Source of the DNA: Pseudomonadota bacterium
GTDB lineage: Bacteria > Pseudomonadota > Gammaproteobacteria > Burkholderiales > Rhodocyclaceae
Length of the DNA: 13,039 nt
Direction of reading: 5' to 3'
NCBI GenBank assembly: GCA_021811225.1
Contig: JAJZPJ010000067.1
Location: forward strand, 1-13,039
Under the pieces are notes generated by a model, which worked only from the letters and a program-made list of their open reading frames with translations, was not told the DNA's origin and ran no database searches. Below, one piece after another: positions 1 to 5,831 of this stretch (its first letter is position 1; each line of letters starts with the position of its first letter). The translations under genes were made by a program, and so were the position numbers.

Positions 1-310
1 GGGGCGGGGTGAGCAGCGACACTTCGAGCCCGATCCGCGGCAGCTCGTCACGCGCCAGCGGCGGGAAGCGCGGATCCTTGAAGGCGGCGGCGACGGCGTT
101 GGCGCAGACGTCCTCGCCCAGCGGACGCCAGGCCTCGAGCGTGCCGATGCAGCCGCGCAGTCCCCCATCTTCGCTGAGGGTGACGAAGCAGGCGCCGGGC
201 AGATCGAGTTCCGCGACATCGGTTTCAGGCCGGGGCACTTCCCCGAACTGCGCCGCGATCGCCCCCCGCGCCAGCTTCAGCAGCGTCTGGCCGAGCTCAT
301 CGTTGGTCAT
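1..310 (-). CDS. AMMECR1-domain protein (AmmeMemoRadiSam system protein A), 3' end outside window
   Basis: Partial gene: 103 codons are visible from the ATG at 310 and the reading frame runs off the left edge. The translation starts MTNDELGQTLLKLARGAIAA and contains the AMMECR1 hallmark LRGCIG (about residues 55-60), followed by KDPRFPPL and LEVSLLTP, all in the family order. The start overlaps the end of the upstream memo gene by 14 bp, so the two are almost certainly co-transcribed and translationally coupled. An ATGA overlap at 297-300 is out of frame and was not chosen as the start. The biochemical role of AMMECR1 proteins in bacteria is not established. They co-occur with Memo and a radical-SAM enzyme, and by that pattern a radical-SAM gene could lie further left. 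Family assignment is secure; function is not. Confidence 0.9.
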   Translation of the reverse strand, partial: MTNDELGQTLLKLARGAIAAQFGEVPRPETDVAELDLPGACFVTLSEDGGLRGCIGTLEAWRPLGEDVCANAVAAAFKDPRFPPLARDELPRIGLEVSLLTPP

Positions 311-1115
311 CCCGGACCTCGTCGAAAGCGAAAGCGCCGTAGCCGACCACGCGCGACTTGTCCCCGGCGGTGTCGCCGGAATTGCGCAGGTCGAGCAGCC
401 TGGGCACCAGGCCGCGGCGCTGGGCGCAATCGATCAGGCCATTGACCGGGAGGGCGCCGCAGGCCTGGTCGAAATCGGACAGCGGCGACAGCGCCAGAAT
501 CTGTCCGGCGGTGGCCCGGTCGAGGCGCTGCGCCTCGGCGTAGGCGTGGTAGTGGGAGAGGTCGGAGCTCACCACGACCAGCGTCTCCGGTCCGCCCCAG
601 ACCCGGTCAAGGACTTCCGCGATCTCCTGCGCCGTCGCATCGCCGACGGCCAGCGGCAGCAGGCTGAATTCCTGCAGCGCGGCCTGCAGGAAGGGCAGTT
701 GCACCTCCAGCGAATGCTCCAGCCGGTGCGGGGCGTCGCTCTGGGTCACCTGCGGCAGATCGCGCAGCGCCAGCGCCAGTTCCGCGTCCAGGGGAACCGT
801 GCCCAGCGGCGTGGCGAAGGCCGCGGCCTGCGGCAGCGCCAGTCCGCGTAGCGCCACGCGGTGGGTCGGGCCGAGCAGCACCACGCGGCGGACGGTGTGT
901 CGCGCCGCCGCCAGCGTCGCGTAGGCGCTGGCGGCGACCGGGCCGGAATAGACGTAGCCGGCGTGGGGCACGATCAGGGCCTTGGGGGCGGGCGTGGCGC
1001 GCGCCGGTGCGGCGGCCTTGATCAGGGCCGCGACCTCGCGGGCGAGCTCGGTCGGCGATTCAGGGTAGAAGGTCCCGGCGACGGCGGCCGGCCGGATCTT
1101 GATCGCGGTATTCAT
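297..1115 (-). CDS. Memo-family protein (AmmeMemoRadiSam system protein B)
   Basis: A 272-aa protein of the Memo family, related to extradiol dioxygenases. Seen in order: AGTFYP (residues 13-18), PHAGYVYSG (50-58), GPTH (82-85), EHSLEVQLPFLQ (133-144), SSDLSHY (183-189), ACG (218-220) and GYGA (258-261). By comparison with human MEMO1, H51, H85 and C219 would form the metal site, so the protein looks intact. The start at 1115 was chosen over the in-frame ATG at 1178 because GGAGGA lies 6 bases upstream and the family begins just before the AGxFYP motif. The gene heads a minus-strand unit and overlaps the AMMECR1 gene by 14 bp. Its ribosome-binding site lies in a hairpin (1123-1137). The bacterial function is unknown; a redox or metal-dependent role linked to a radical-SAM partner is inference. 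Confidence 0.92.
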   Translation of the reverse strand: MNTAIKIRPAAVAGTFYPESPTELAREVAALIKAAAPARATPAPKALIVPHAGYVYSGPVAASAYATLAAARHTVRRVVLLGPTHRVALRGLALPQAAAFATPLGTVPLDAELALALRDLPQVTQSDAPHRLEHSLEVQLPFLQAALQEFSLLPLAVGDATAQEIAEVLDRVWGGPETLVVVSSDLSHYHAYAEAQRLDRATAGQILALSPLSDFDQACGALPVNGLIDCAQRRGLVPRLLDLRNSGDTAGDKSRVVGYGAFAFDEVRDDQR

Positions 1116-1122
1116 GTCTGTC

Positions 1123-1137
1123 CTCCGATCGTCGGAG
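1123..1137 (-). promoter_or_regulatory. Inverted repeat covering the memo ribosome-binding site
   Basis: On the minus strand the sequence is CTCCGA-CGA-TCGGAG, a perfect 6-bp stem with a 3-base loop, running straight into GGACAGACATG. The 3' arm supplies part of the GGAGGA Shine-Dalgarno, so in mRNA the site could be paired with its own anti-SD-like CUCC. It could instead be a DNA operator. The repeat is directly visible; a regulatory role is inference. Confidence 0.4.
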
Positions 1138-1207
1138 TGCCCTGGCTGCTCGATGCCAATGATGAGAGCATAGCGCAAACTGCATTCGCGCGCGCTATCA
1201 GGTCAGG

Positions 1208-1237
1208 CTGGCATGCAAGGATTCTAATCCTTACAAT
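1208..1237 (+). promoter_or_regulatory. Putative ispD promoter (-35 CTGGCA, -10 TACAAT)
   Basis: CTGGCA at 1208-1213 matches TTGACA at 4 of 6 positions. It is followed after 18 bp by TACAAT at 1232-1237, which matches TATAAT at 5 of 6. The -10 ends six bases before the ispD ATG, so transcription would begin at or within a base or two of the start codon, and there is no Shine-Dalgarno. This fits a leaderless or near-leaderless message. Confidence 0.45.
1217..1232. promoter_or_regulatory. 16-bp perfect palindrome between ispD -35 and -10 (operator candidate)
   Basis: AAGGATT-CT-AATCCTT has perfect 7-bp arms around a 2-bp centre. It lies in the spacer of the putative ispD promoter and touches the first base of the -10. 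The position is typical of a repressor operator, and because memo is divergent it could act on both genes. I do not recognise the regulator. Confidence 0.4.
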
Positions 1238-1243
1238 CTCGAC

Positions 1244-1951
1244 ATGACGCTCACCTCCTACTACGCCCTGGTGCCCGCCGCCGGCAGCGGCAGCCGCATG
1301 GGCGATGCGGCCGCGAAGCCCAAGCAGTATCTGCCGCTATGCGGCCGACCCCTGATCCACCATGCGCTCGCGACGCTCTGCGCCGTGCCGCGGATCGCGC
1401 GCGTCTTCGTGGTGCTCTCGCCCGACGACGGCGACTGGGATGGTCACGACTGGTCGGCGCTCGCGCCCAAGCTGTCGCCGCTGTTTTGCGGCGGGGGGAC
1501 GCGCGCCGAGAGCGTCAGAAACGGCCTGCGTGCCATCGCCGGCCAGGTGCGGGAACAAGACTGGATGCTGGTGCACGACGCGGCCCGGCCTTGCCTCGCA
1601 CCCTGGCACGTCGATGCGCTGATCGACGCGGTCGGCAATGATGAGGCCGGCGGTCTGCTGGCCATGCCGGTCGCCGACACCCTGAAGCGCGCCGACGGGG
1701 AGGGCCGGATCGCGGCCACGGTGGCGCGCGACCAGTTGTGGCAGGCGCAGACGCCGCAGATGTTCCGTCACAAAGCGCTGCGCCGCGCGCTGGAGACGCA
1801 CGCCGGCGTCACCGACGAGGCCGGGGCGATGGAGCTGCAGGGCTTCCGGCCGCGGCTGGTGGCGGCCGATCCGACCAATCTCAAGGTCACCTATCCGCTC
1901 GATCTGCAGCTCGCGGGCTGGATACTGCAGCATCGCGGAGAAACGATATGA
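1244..1951 (+). CDS. ispD: 2-C-methyl-D-erythritol 4-phosphate cytidylyltransferase
   Basis: IspD joins CTP and 2-C-methyl-D-erythritol 4-phosphate to give CDP-methylerythritol in the cytosolic MEP pathway to isoprenoids. The 235-aa protein has the normal length. It carries the CTP-binding loop PAAGSGSRMG (residues 11-20) with R18 and K25 at the spacing of the E. coli catalytic pair, then VHDAARP (110-116), the AQTPQMF segment (168-174) with R162 just before it, VTDEA (189-193) and DPTNLKVTYPLD (209-220) with K214. The ATG at 1244 has no Shine-Dalgarno and sits six bases after a good -10. The gene begins the plus-strand unit ispD-ispF-thpR. The next gene normally abuts it closely, but here a ~100-bp insert lies between them. 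Confidence 0.97.
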   Translation: MTLTSYYALVPAAGSGSRMGDAAAKPKQYLPLCGRPLIHHALATLCAVPRIARVFVVLSPDDGDWDGHDWSALAPKLSPLFCGGGTRAESVRNGLRAIAGQVREQDWMLVHDAARPCLAPWHVDALIDAVGNDEAGGLLAMPVADTLKRADGEGRIAATVARDQLWQAQTPQMFRHKALRRALETHAGVTDEAGAMELQGFRPRLVAADPTNLKVTYPLDLQLAGWILQHRGETI

Positions 1952-2060
1952 ACCTACCCCCCATTCCCCTTCCCGTGGCAGGGGGCGACCGAGGCGCGCT
2001 GCACTCGCGGTTTTCCGGCGGTCCTGCCTTGGGACTGCCCGGCGGCAGAGCTTCATGAAC
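1948..2060 (+). repeat. Small structured insertion between ispD and ispF, flanked by 6-bp ATGAAC repeats
   Basis: ATGAAC occurs at 1948-1953, overlapping the ispD stop, and again at 2055-2060, the ispF start. The 101 bp between (1954-2054) are C/G-run rich: CCCC 1966-1969 faces GGGGG 1981-1985, and CTGCC-tt-GGG-actg-CCC-ggc-GGCAG at 2024-2048 can fold. Removing one repeat plus the insert restores a direct ATGA ispD/ispF overlap, as expected if an element inserted with a 6-bp target duplication. The segment is open in frame from 1948 to 2058 (36 codons), with ATGA overlaps at both ends. It has no clear terminal inverted repeats, no transposase and no second copy in this window. Confidence 0.4.
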
Positions 2061-2549
2061 ATTCGCGTCGGTCAGGGCTTCGACGTGCACGCGCTGGTGC
2101 CGGGGCGCCGCCTGGTCGTCGGCGGCGTCGAGATTCCCTTCCCCAGCGGCCTGCTGGGGCATTCGGATGCCGACGTGCTGCTGCACGCGATCACCGACGC
2201 CCTGCTCGGCGCCGCGGGCCTGGGCGACATCGGTCGTCATTTCCCCGACGGCGATCCGCGCTGGGCCGGTGCCGACAGCCGGGCGCTGTTGCGCGCGGCG
2301 GTGGCGATGGTGCGGGCGGCGGGCTGGCGCGTGGGCAACGTCGATGCCACGGTGGTGGCGCGGGCGCCGAAAATAGCGCCGCACGCGGCGCGGATGGCCG
2401 CCAACATCGCCGCCGATCTCGGCATCGCGGCGAGCTGCGTCAATATCAAGGGCAAGACCACCGAATCGCTGGGCTTCACCGGCCGCGGCGAGGGCATCGC
2501 CGCCCAGGCGGTGGCCTTGCTGATGTCCGCAGGCGATGCCGGCGGCTGA
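2055..2549 (+). CDS. ispF: 2-C-methyl-D-erythritol 2,4-cyclodiphosphate synthase
   Basis: IspF cyclises CDP-methylerythritol phosphate to methylerythritol 2,4-cyclodiphosphate with release of CMP; the family works as a zinc-dependent trimer. The 164-aa protein has the zinc ligands D10 and H12 in GQGFDVH and H44 in HSDADVLLHAITDALLGA. GDIGRHFPD follows, then the NVDATVV and APKIAPH segments, and finally KTTESLGFTGRGEGIAAQA. All are standard for the family and the length is typical. The start at 2055 matches the family start (MNIRVGQGFDVH). It overlaps the stop of a 36-codon open stretch through ATGA, which probably keeps translation coupled to ispD. The end overlaps thpR by 14 bp. Confidence 0.97.
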   Translation: MNIRVGQGFDVHALVPGRRLVVGGVEIPFPSGLLGHSDADVLLHAITDALLGAAGLGDIGRHFPDGDPRWAGADSRALLRAAVAMVRAAGWRVGNVDATVVARAPKIAPHAARMAANIAADLGIAASCVNIKGKTTESLGFTGRGEGIAAQAVALLMSAGDAGG

Positions 2550-3078
2550 CACGCGGCGCTTGTTCTTCGCGCTCTGGCCGGATCCGGATATCAGCGAGCG
2601 CTTGATGTCGGCGGCGCGGGCCGCGCACGTCTCTTGCGGCGGCCGGGTGATGCGCCGCGAGACCCTCCATCTGACCCTGGTGTTCGTCGGCGACGTGGCC
2701 GAGCCGGTCGTGGAAATCCTGCGCCGGGCGGCCTCGAACGTGCGCGCAGAGCGCTTCTGCCTGAACCTCGACCGCCTCGGTTGCTGGCGCCACAACGGCA
2801 TCGTCTGGGCCGGCTGCGCGGCGTCGCCGCCGCTGATCGGGCTGGTCGCGCAACTCGCCGGAAACCTGTCCGGCAGCGGCTTGCAACTGGAGCGGCGGGA
2901 TTTCGCGGCGCACCTGACGCTGCTGCGCAACGCGCGCTGTGCGGCTTTGCCGGTGCTGGCGGCGATCGCTTGGCCGGTTTCCGAATTCGTCCTGGTCGAG
3001 TCGCGCGCCACCGGCGCGGCCTACGACATCATCGGCCGCTGGCCGCTGATGCCCGCCCCGACGCCCGGGCGGCCATAA
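2536..3078 (+). CDS. thpR: RNA 2',3'-cyclic phosphodiesterase (LigT/ThpR, 2H superfamily)
   Basis: The 180-aa 2H phosphoesterase hydrolyses RNA 2',3'-cyclic phosphate ends; the family was first named for 2'-5' RNA ligase activity. Two HxT motifs are present: HLTL at 45-48 (context LHLTLVFVG) and HLTL at 126-129 (context AHLTLLRNA). RLFFALWPD near the N terminus (8-16) is also characteristic. The late ESRATGAAYDIIGRWPL segment matches the family C terminus. The ATG at 2536 lies inside ispF (14-bp overlap), indicating co-translation with ispF, although no metabolic link between the two is known to me. The gene converges on the kinase gene, whose stop is only 15 bp beyond its own; I see no clear terminator between them. 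Confidence 0.92.
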   Translation: MPAADTRRLFFALWPDPDISERLMSAARAAHVSCGGRVMRRETLHLTLVFVGDVAEPVVEILRRAASNVRAERFCLNLDRLGCWRHNGIVWAGCAASPPLIGLVAQLAGNLSGSGLQLERRDFAAHLTLLRNARCAALPVLAAIAWPVSEFVLVESRATGAAYDIIGRWPLMPAPTPGRP

Positions 3079-3093
3079 TCCCCGGCGCGCCCG

Positions 3094-4428
3094 TCACGCG
3101 GTTTTCGCCGGCGGCTTCGAAGACGCTGTCACTGGAATGGTGATGCGGGCGATCAGGCCGCCTCCCTCGCGCGCGAGCAGTTCGAGCCGGCCGCCGTGGC
3201 CGCGCGCGATGCGCTCCACGATCGCCAGGCCGAGACCCGCGCCGCTGGCATTGCCGCGGGCGGCGTCGAGCCGGGTGAAGGGCAGCTTGATGCGTTCCGT
3301 CTCCGCAGCCGGAATGCCGGGGCCGCGGTCGGCGACATCGATCTGGATTTCGTTGCGCACGGAACGCAAGCCCAGCGTCAGCGCTTCCCGGTCGCCGGCG
3401 TAGAACAGGGCGTTGTCGATCAGGTTGGTGACGGCGCGGCGCAGCGCCCGCGGCCGGATCGGCAGGGGACGGATGGCGGCGAGCTCGCTGTCGATGGCGA
3501 CGCCGCGGCGCTGGTACTGGGCGGCGAGTTCTGCGAGCAGCGCCTTGAGGTCGGTGTCCTGCAGGGCTTCGCCGGAGGATTCGCGGGCGAAATCGAGAAA
3601 CTGGTCGATGGTCTTGTCCATCTCCTCGACGTCGGCGACCATGCCTTCCTGTATCGTCGCCTCCGCGCCCGACATTTCGATGCCCATGCGCAGCCGGGCC
3701 AGCGGCGTGCGCAGGTCGTGCGAGATGCCCGCCAGGATCAGCGCGCGGTCGCTGTCCAAGCGCGCCAGATCGGTGGTCATCTGATTGAAGGCATGCGCCA
3801 GCGTGGCGATTTCACCCGGCCCCCGCTCTTCCACCGGCTGCGGCATCTTGCCGCGGCCGATTTCCGAAGCGGCCGAGGACAGCGCCTTCAGCGGACGGGT
3901 GACGCGGAACATGATCAGATAGGCGCCGGCCAGAGACAGCGCCAGTGCCGCGCTGCCCCAGCCCAGCCATTGCCAGGGAATTTTTTGCTCCAGGCGCTGG
4001 CTGGGCAGCGCCACCCAGTATTCGTCGCCATCGATGTGGAAACTGACGAACACCGCCCGCTCGCCGTTGCGCTCCAGCGTCATCCGCGTCTTCGGTCCGA
4101 GTTTCCGCTTGAGATCGGCGAGCACGTCCGCGAGCAATTGCCGGTCGGGCAGCGGCGCGACGACCTCGTTTTTCTCGACCGCATAGACGTGGATCCCCTC
4201 GCGGTCCGAGAGCTCGCGCAGCAGTTCGCGGCGCCGCTCGGGATGGGCGTTGATCAGAGCGCTGCGGGTGAGATTGGTCACGCTCTCCATCAGCTCGGTC
4301 AGCTGGCGGGCGCGCGGCTCGTTCTGGTAGACGCTGTAGATTTCGAACCACGCCAGCATCGACAGCACCATCAGCGCTGCCACCAGGAGGAAGGTGCGCC
4401 ACAGCAGCGTGCTCGGCCAGAACTTCAA
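3094..4428 (-). CDS. envZ: EnvZ/RisS-type sensor histidine kinase
   Basis: A 444-aa inner-membrane kinase, partner of the adjacent response regulator. Visible in order: first membrane helix (about residues 10-30), a periplasmic domain of about 120 residues, second helix (about 153-173), HAMP domain starting VTRPL and ending AHAFNQM (about 175-217), H-box ISHDLRTPLARLRMG with phosphorylated H237, N-box TNLIDNALFYAG (334-345), G1 DRGPGIP (367-373) and G2 GAGLGLAIV (396-404). Everything needed for activity is present. The start is the TTG at 4428, which overlaps the ompR stop as TTGA and gives MKFWPSTLLW; no other usable start lies before the first helix. Such an overlap predicts strict translational coupling. 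The stimulus cannot be told from the sequence. Confidence 0.93.
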   Translation of the reverse strand: MKFWPSTLLWRTFLLVAALMVLSMLAWFEIYSVYQNEPRARQLTELMESVTNLTRSALINAHPERRRELLRELSDREGIHVYAVEKNEVVAPLPDRQLLADVLADLKRKLGPKTRMTLERNGERAVFVSFHIDGDEYWVALPSQRLEQKIPWQWLGWGSAALALSLAGAYLIMFRVTRPLKALSSAASEIGRGKMPQPVEERGPGEIATLAHAFNQMTTDLARLDSDRALILAGISHDLRTPLARLRMGIEMSGAEATIQEGMVADVEEMDKTIDQFLDFARESSGEALQDTDLKALLAELAAQYQRRGVAIDSELAAIRPLPIRPRALRRAVTNLIDNALFYAGDREALTLGLRSVRNEIQIDVADRGPGIPAAETERIKLPFTRLDAARGNASGAGLGLAIVERIARGHGGRLELLAREGGGLIARITIPVTASSKPPAKTA

Positions 4429-5150
4429 TGCTTGGCGCCGTCCGGCACGAACACGTAGCCGAAACCCCAGACCGTCTGGATGTAGCGCGGCCGCGCCGGG
4501 TCGTCCTCGACCAGCTTGCGCAGGCGCGAGACCTGGACGTCGATGGCGCGATCGAACACGTCGTACTCGCGGCCGCGCGCGAGCTCCATCAGCTTGTCGC
4601 GGGAGAGCGGCTGGCGGGGATGCTGCACCAGCACCTTGAGCACCGCGAATTCGCCGGTGGTCAGCTGCGTGGTGGCCTTGCCGCGCGAGATCTCGCGCGT
4701 CGCCAGATTGAGCAGGACGCTGCCGAAGGAGATCGATTCCTCCTCGTCGGTGGGCGCGCCGGGCGGCGGGGGCGCGCTGCGCCGGCGCAGCACGGCGTGG
4801 ATGCGGGCGACCAGCTCGCGCGGATTGAAGGGTTTGGGCAGGTAGTCGTCGGCGCCCATTTCCAGTCCGACGATGCGGTCGATGTCGTCGCCCTTCGCGG
4901 TCAGCATGATGATCGGCAGCTCGCTCTTCGAGCCGCGCAGCCGCCGGCAAATCGACAGGCCGTCCTCGCCCGGCAGCATCAGGTCGAGTACCATCAGGTC
5001 GTAGCGCTCGTGGGCCAGAGACTTCTCCATCATCGCGGAATTCTCTACCGCCTTGACGACGAAGCCCTGTTCGGTGAGATAGCGGTTGAGCAGGTCGCGC
5101 AGGCGCTGGTCGTCGTCGACGACCAGAATCTTGTGTGTGGAATCGTTCAT
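4425..5150 (-). CDS. ompR: OmpR-family response regulator (RisA/OmpR type)
   Basis: A 241-aa cytoplasmic DNA-binding regulator. The receiver domain (about 6-123) has the acidic cluster D12-D14, phospho-acceptor D56 in LDLMLPGEDG, T84 in MLTAKG and K106 in LPKPFNP. The C-terminal winged helix (about 145-236) includes LTTGEFAVLKVL, RAIDVQVSRLRKL and the final YIQTVWGFGYVF. It closely resembles the RisA/OmpR orthologues of betaproteobacteria. The ATG at 5150 is the family start but has no Shine-Dalgarno; TACGAT lies six bases upstream. A GTTACA tandem repeat 51-66 bp upstream suggests autoregulation. The stop overlaps the kinase's TTG start, so the two form one operon on the minus strand. Confidence 0.95.
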   Translation of the reverse strand: MNDSTHKILVVDDDQRLRDLLNRYLTEQGFVVKAVENSAMMEKSLAHERYDLMVLDLMLPGEDGLSICRRLRGSKSELPIIMLTAKGDDIDRIVGLEMGADDYLPKPFNPRELVARIHAVLRRRSAPPPPGAPTDEEESISFGSVLLNLATREISRGKATTQLTTGEFAVLKVLVQHPRQPLSRDKLMELARGREYDVFDRAIDVQVSRLRKLVEDDPARPRYIQTVWGFGYVFVPDGAKH

Positions 5151-5156
5151 GGCGCG

Positions 5157-5162
5157 ATCGTA
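5157..5162 (-). promoter_or_regulatory. Putative ompR -10 element (TACGAT), start-proximal
   Basis: On the minus strand TACGAT matches TATAAT at 4 of 6 positions and ends exactly six bases before the ompR ATG. No good -35 is visible at 17-18 bp, which fits a promoter that needs an activator bound upstream. Initiation here would give a leaderless message. Confidence 0.3.
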
Positions 5163-5449
5163 ACCCGTATCCGGGACGCCGCGCCAGAGCCGGTTTAGGT
5201 GTTACAGCTTGTTACAAAATGCCGGAGCGGTCTAATAGTGTTCTTACAAACGCCGCCTAGCATTCGCGCAGGATACAATCATGAGCGCGATCGGAAGCCG
5301 GCCCTGCGCGTAGTCGTTTGCAGACCCCGCCAGGGGCCGTCCGATCGTTTTCTGATCCCGACCGTCGCAGTTCCGAGGGTCGCAAAAATCGCCAAGCCTT
5401 ATCGCCGAACCTTGATCAACGAACGCTCGCATATGCGCAGGAGCCCCCG
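5163..5449. other. Intergenic region between ompR and the small exported protein
   Basis: About 290 bp without a convincing gene. It holds the GTTACA box (5201-5216), a plus-strand promoter-like pair TTGTTA 5209-5214 / TCTAAT 5231-5236 (16-bp spacer) overlapping that box, and TACAAT at 5274-5279, a second possible -10. A ten-codon ATG frame (5281-5313) follows AGGA at 5270-5273, but nothing supports it as a gene. CCCC-gcca-GGGG at 5325-5336 can form a short stem. The rest shows no feature I recognise. Confidence 0.4.
5201..5216. promoter_or_regulatory. Tandem GTTACA box (OmpR-family binding site candidate)
   Basis: GTTACAgctt is followed at once by GTTACA, two identical half-sites exactly 10 bp apart, with a further TTACAAA at 5244-5250. 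Head-to-tail hexamers on a helical-turn period are what OmpR-family dimers bind. The box sits 51-66 bp upstream of the ompR start and in the divergent region of the small exported protein, so it could control both directions. Binding by this regulator is inference. Confidence 0.5.
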
Positions 5450-5770
5450 ATGAGAACGCCCGTCTGGATCGCCGGATCTTTGCTGATGCTGGCCGTCGTC
5501 CAGACGGCGGTGGCGCAGCAGACGACTCCGCCGCCGCGTTCCATTCCGGAGCGGCTGATTCGCTTTCCGGAGCACCTGATCGGGGTCATCGGCAAGTGGT
5601 TGCCGCACCGTGCCGCCAGCGGCGACGATGCCGCCCCGTCCTCTTCCGACAAGGAGCCGCAAACCCGGCGGGGAACCATGACCGCGGCGGAGCGGTTGCA
5701 GTTGCGCCAGGATGTCAACGAAGCGGGCCGCGACTACTACCAGCACGAGCCACCCGCCCCCGGTCACTGA
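5450..5770 (+). CDS. Small exported protein of unknown function
   Basis: I do not recognise a characterised family. The 106-aa product begins with a classic signal peptide: MRTPVW, then a hydrophobic stretch (about 7-21) ending in AVA, with likely cleavage after residue 22, before QQTTPPP. There is no lipobox cysteine, so a periplasmic or secreted protein is expected. A mature part rich in Pro, Arg and Ser is followed by the C-terminal segment TAAERLQLRQDVNEAGRDYY (about 77-97), which resembles a short charged helix seen at the C terminus of small betaproteobacterial periplasmic proteins. The ATG at 5450 was chosen because AGGAG lies about seven bases upstream and because it puts the signal peptide at the N terminus; the frame is open upstream to 5318 without support. 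It lies divergent from ompR-envZ and may be controlled by that system. Confidence 0.7.
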   Translation: MRTPVWIAGSLLMLAVVQTAVAQQTTPPPRSIPERLIRFPEHLIGVIGKWLPHRAASGDDAAPSSSDKEPQTRRGTMTAAERLQLRQDVNEAGRDYYQHEPPAPGH

Positions 5771-5819
5771 GCGTCGCCGCCGCCGTCTTCCGCGGCGAAG
5801 GGAGCGGGCGAGGATCGGG

Positions 5820-5825
5820 TAAAAT
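5820..5825 (+). promoter_or_regulatory. Putative tsaB -10 element (TAAAAT), start-proximal
   Basis: TAAAAT matches TATAAT at 5 of 6 positions and ends six bases before the GTG of tsaB. The intervening CTCCGC is not a ribosome-binding site. I see no good -35 at 17-18 bp. Initiation here would give a leaderless tsaB message. Confidence 0.4.
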
Positions 5826-5831
5826 CTCCGC

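Noticed and set aside
1116..1178. Longer memo start at 1178
   Set aside because: The ATG at 1115 has a strong GGAGGA site and gives the family's usual N terminus; the extra 21 residues show no conservation pattern.
1887..3011. 374-codon minus-strand open frame opposite ispF and thpR
   Set aside because: Shadow frame; the plus-strand genes have full motif sets.
3079..3093. Possible bidirectional terminator between thpR and envZ
   Set aside because: The gap is only 15 bp; GGCGCGCC is palindromic, but no stem-loop with a T tract is visible on either strand.
3196..4458. 420-codon plus-strand open frame across the kinase gene
   Set aside because: Antisense shadow of envZ, with no recognisable motifs and no ribosome-binding site.
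4429..4950. Upstream extension of the kinase frame to 4950
   Set aside because: This part is an alternate frame of the response-regulator gene; the family N terminus begins at the TTG at 4428.
5325..5336. CCCC-gcca-GGGG stem as a terminator
   Set aside because: Only 4 bp of stem and no T run directly after it.
5199..5453. 84-codon plus-strand frame in the ompR upstream region
   Set aside because: It begins inside the GTTACA box, has no SD and no recognisable content, and overlaps the better supported start at 5450.
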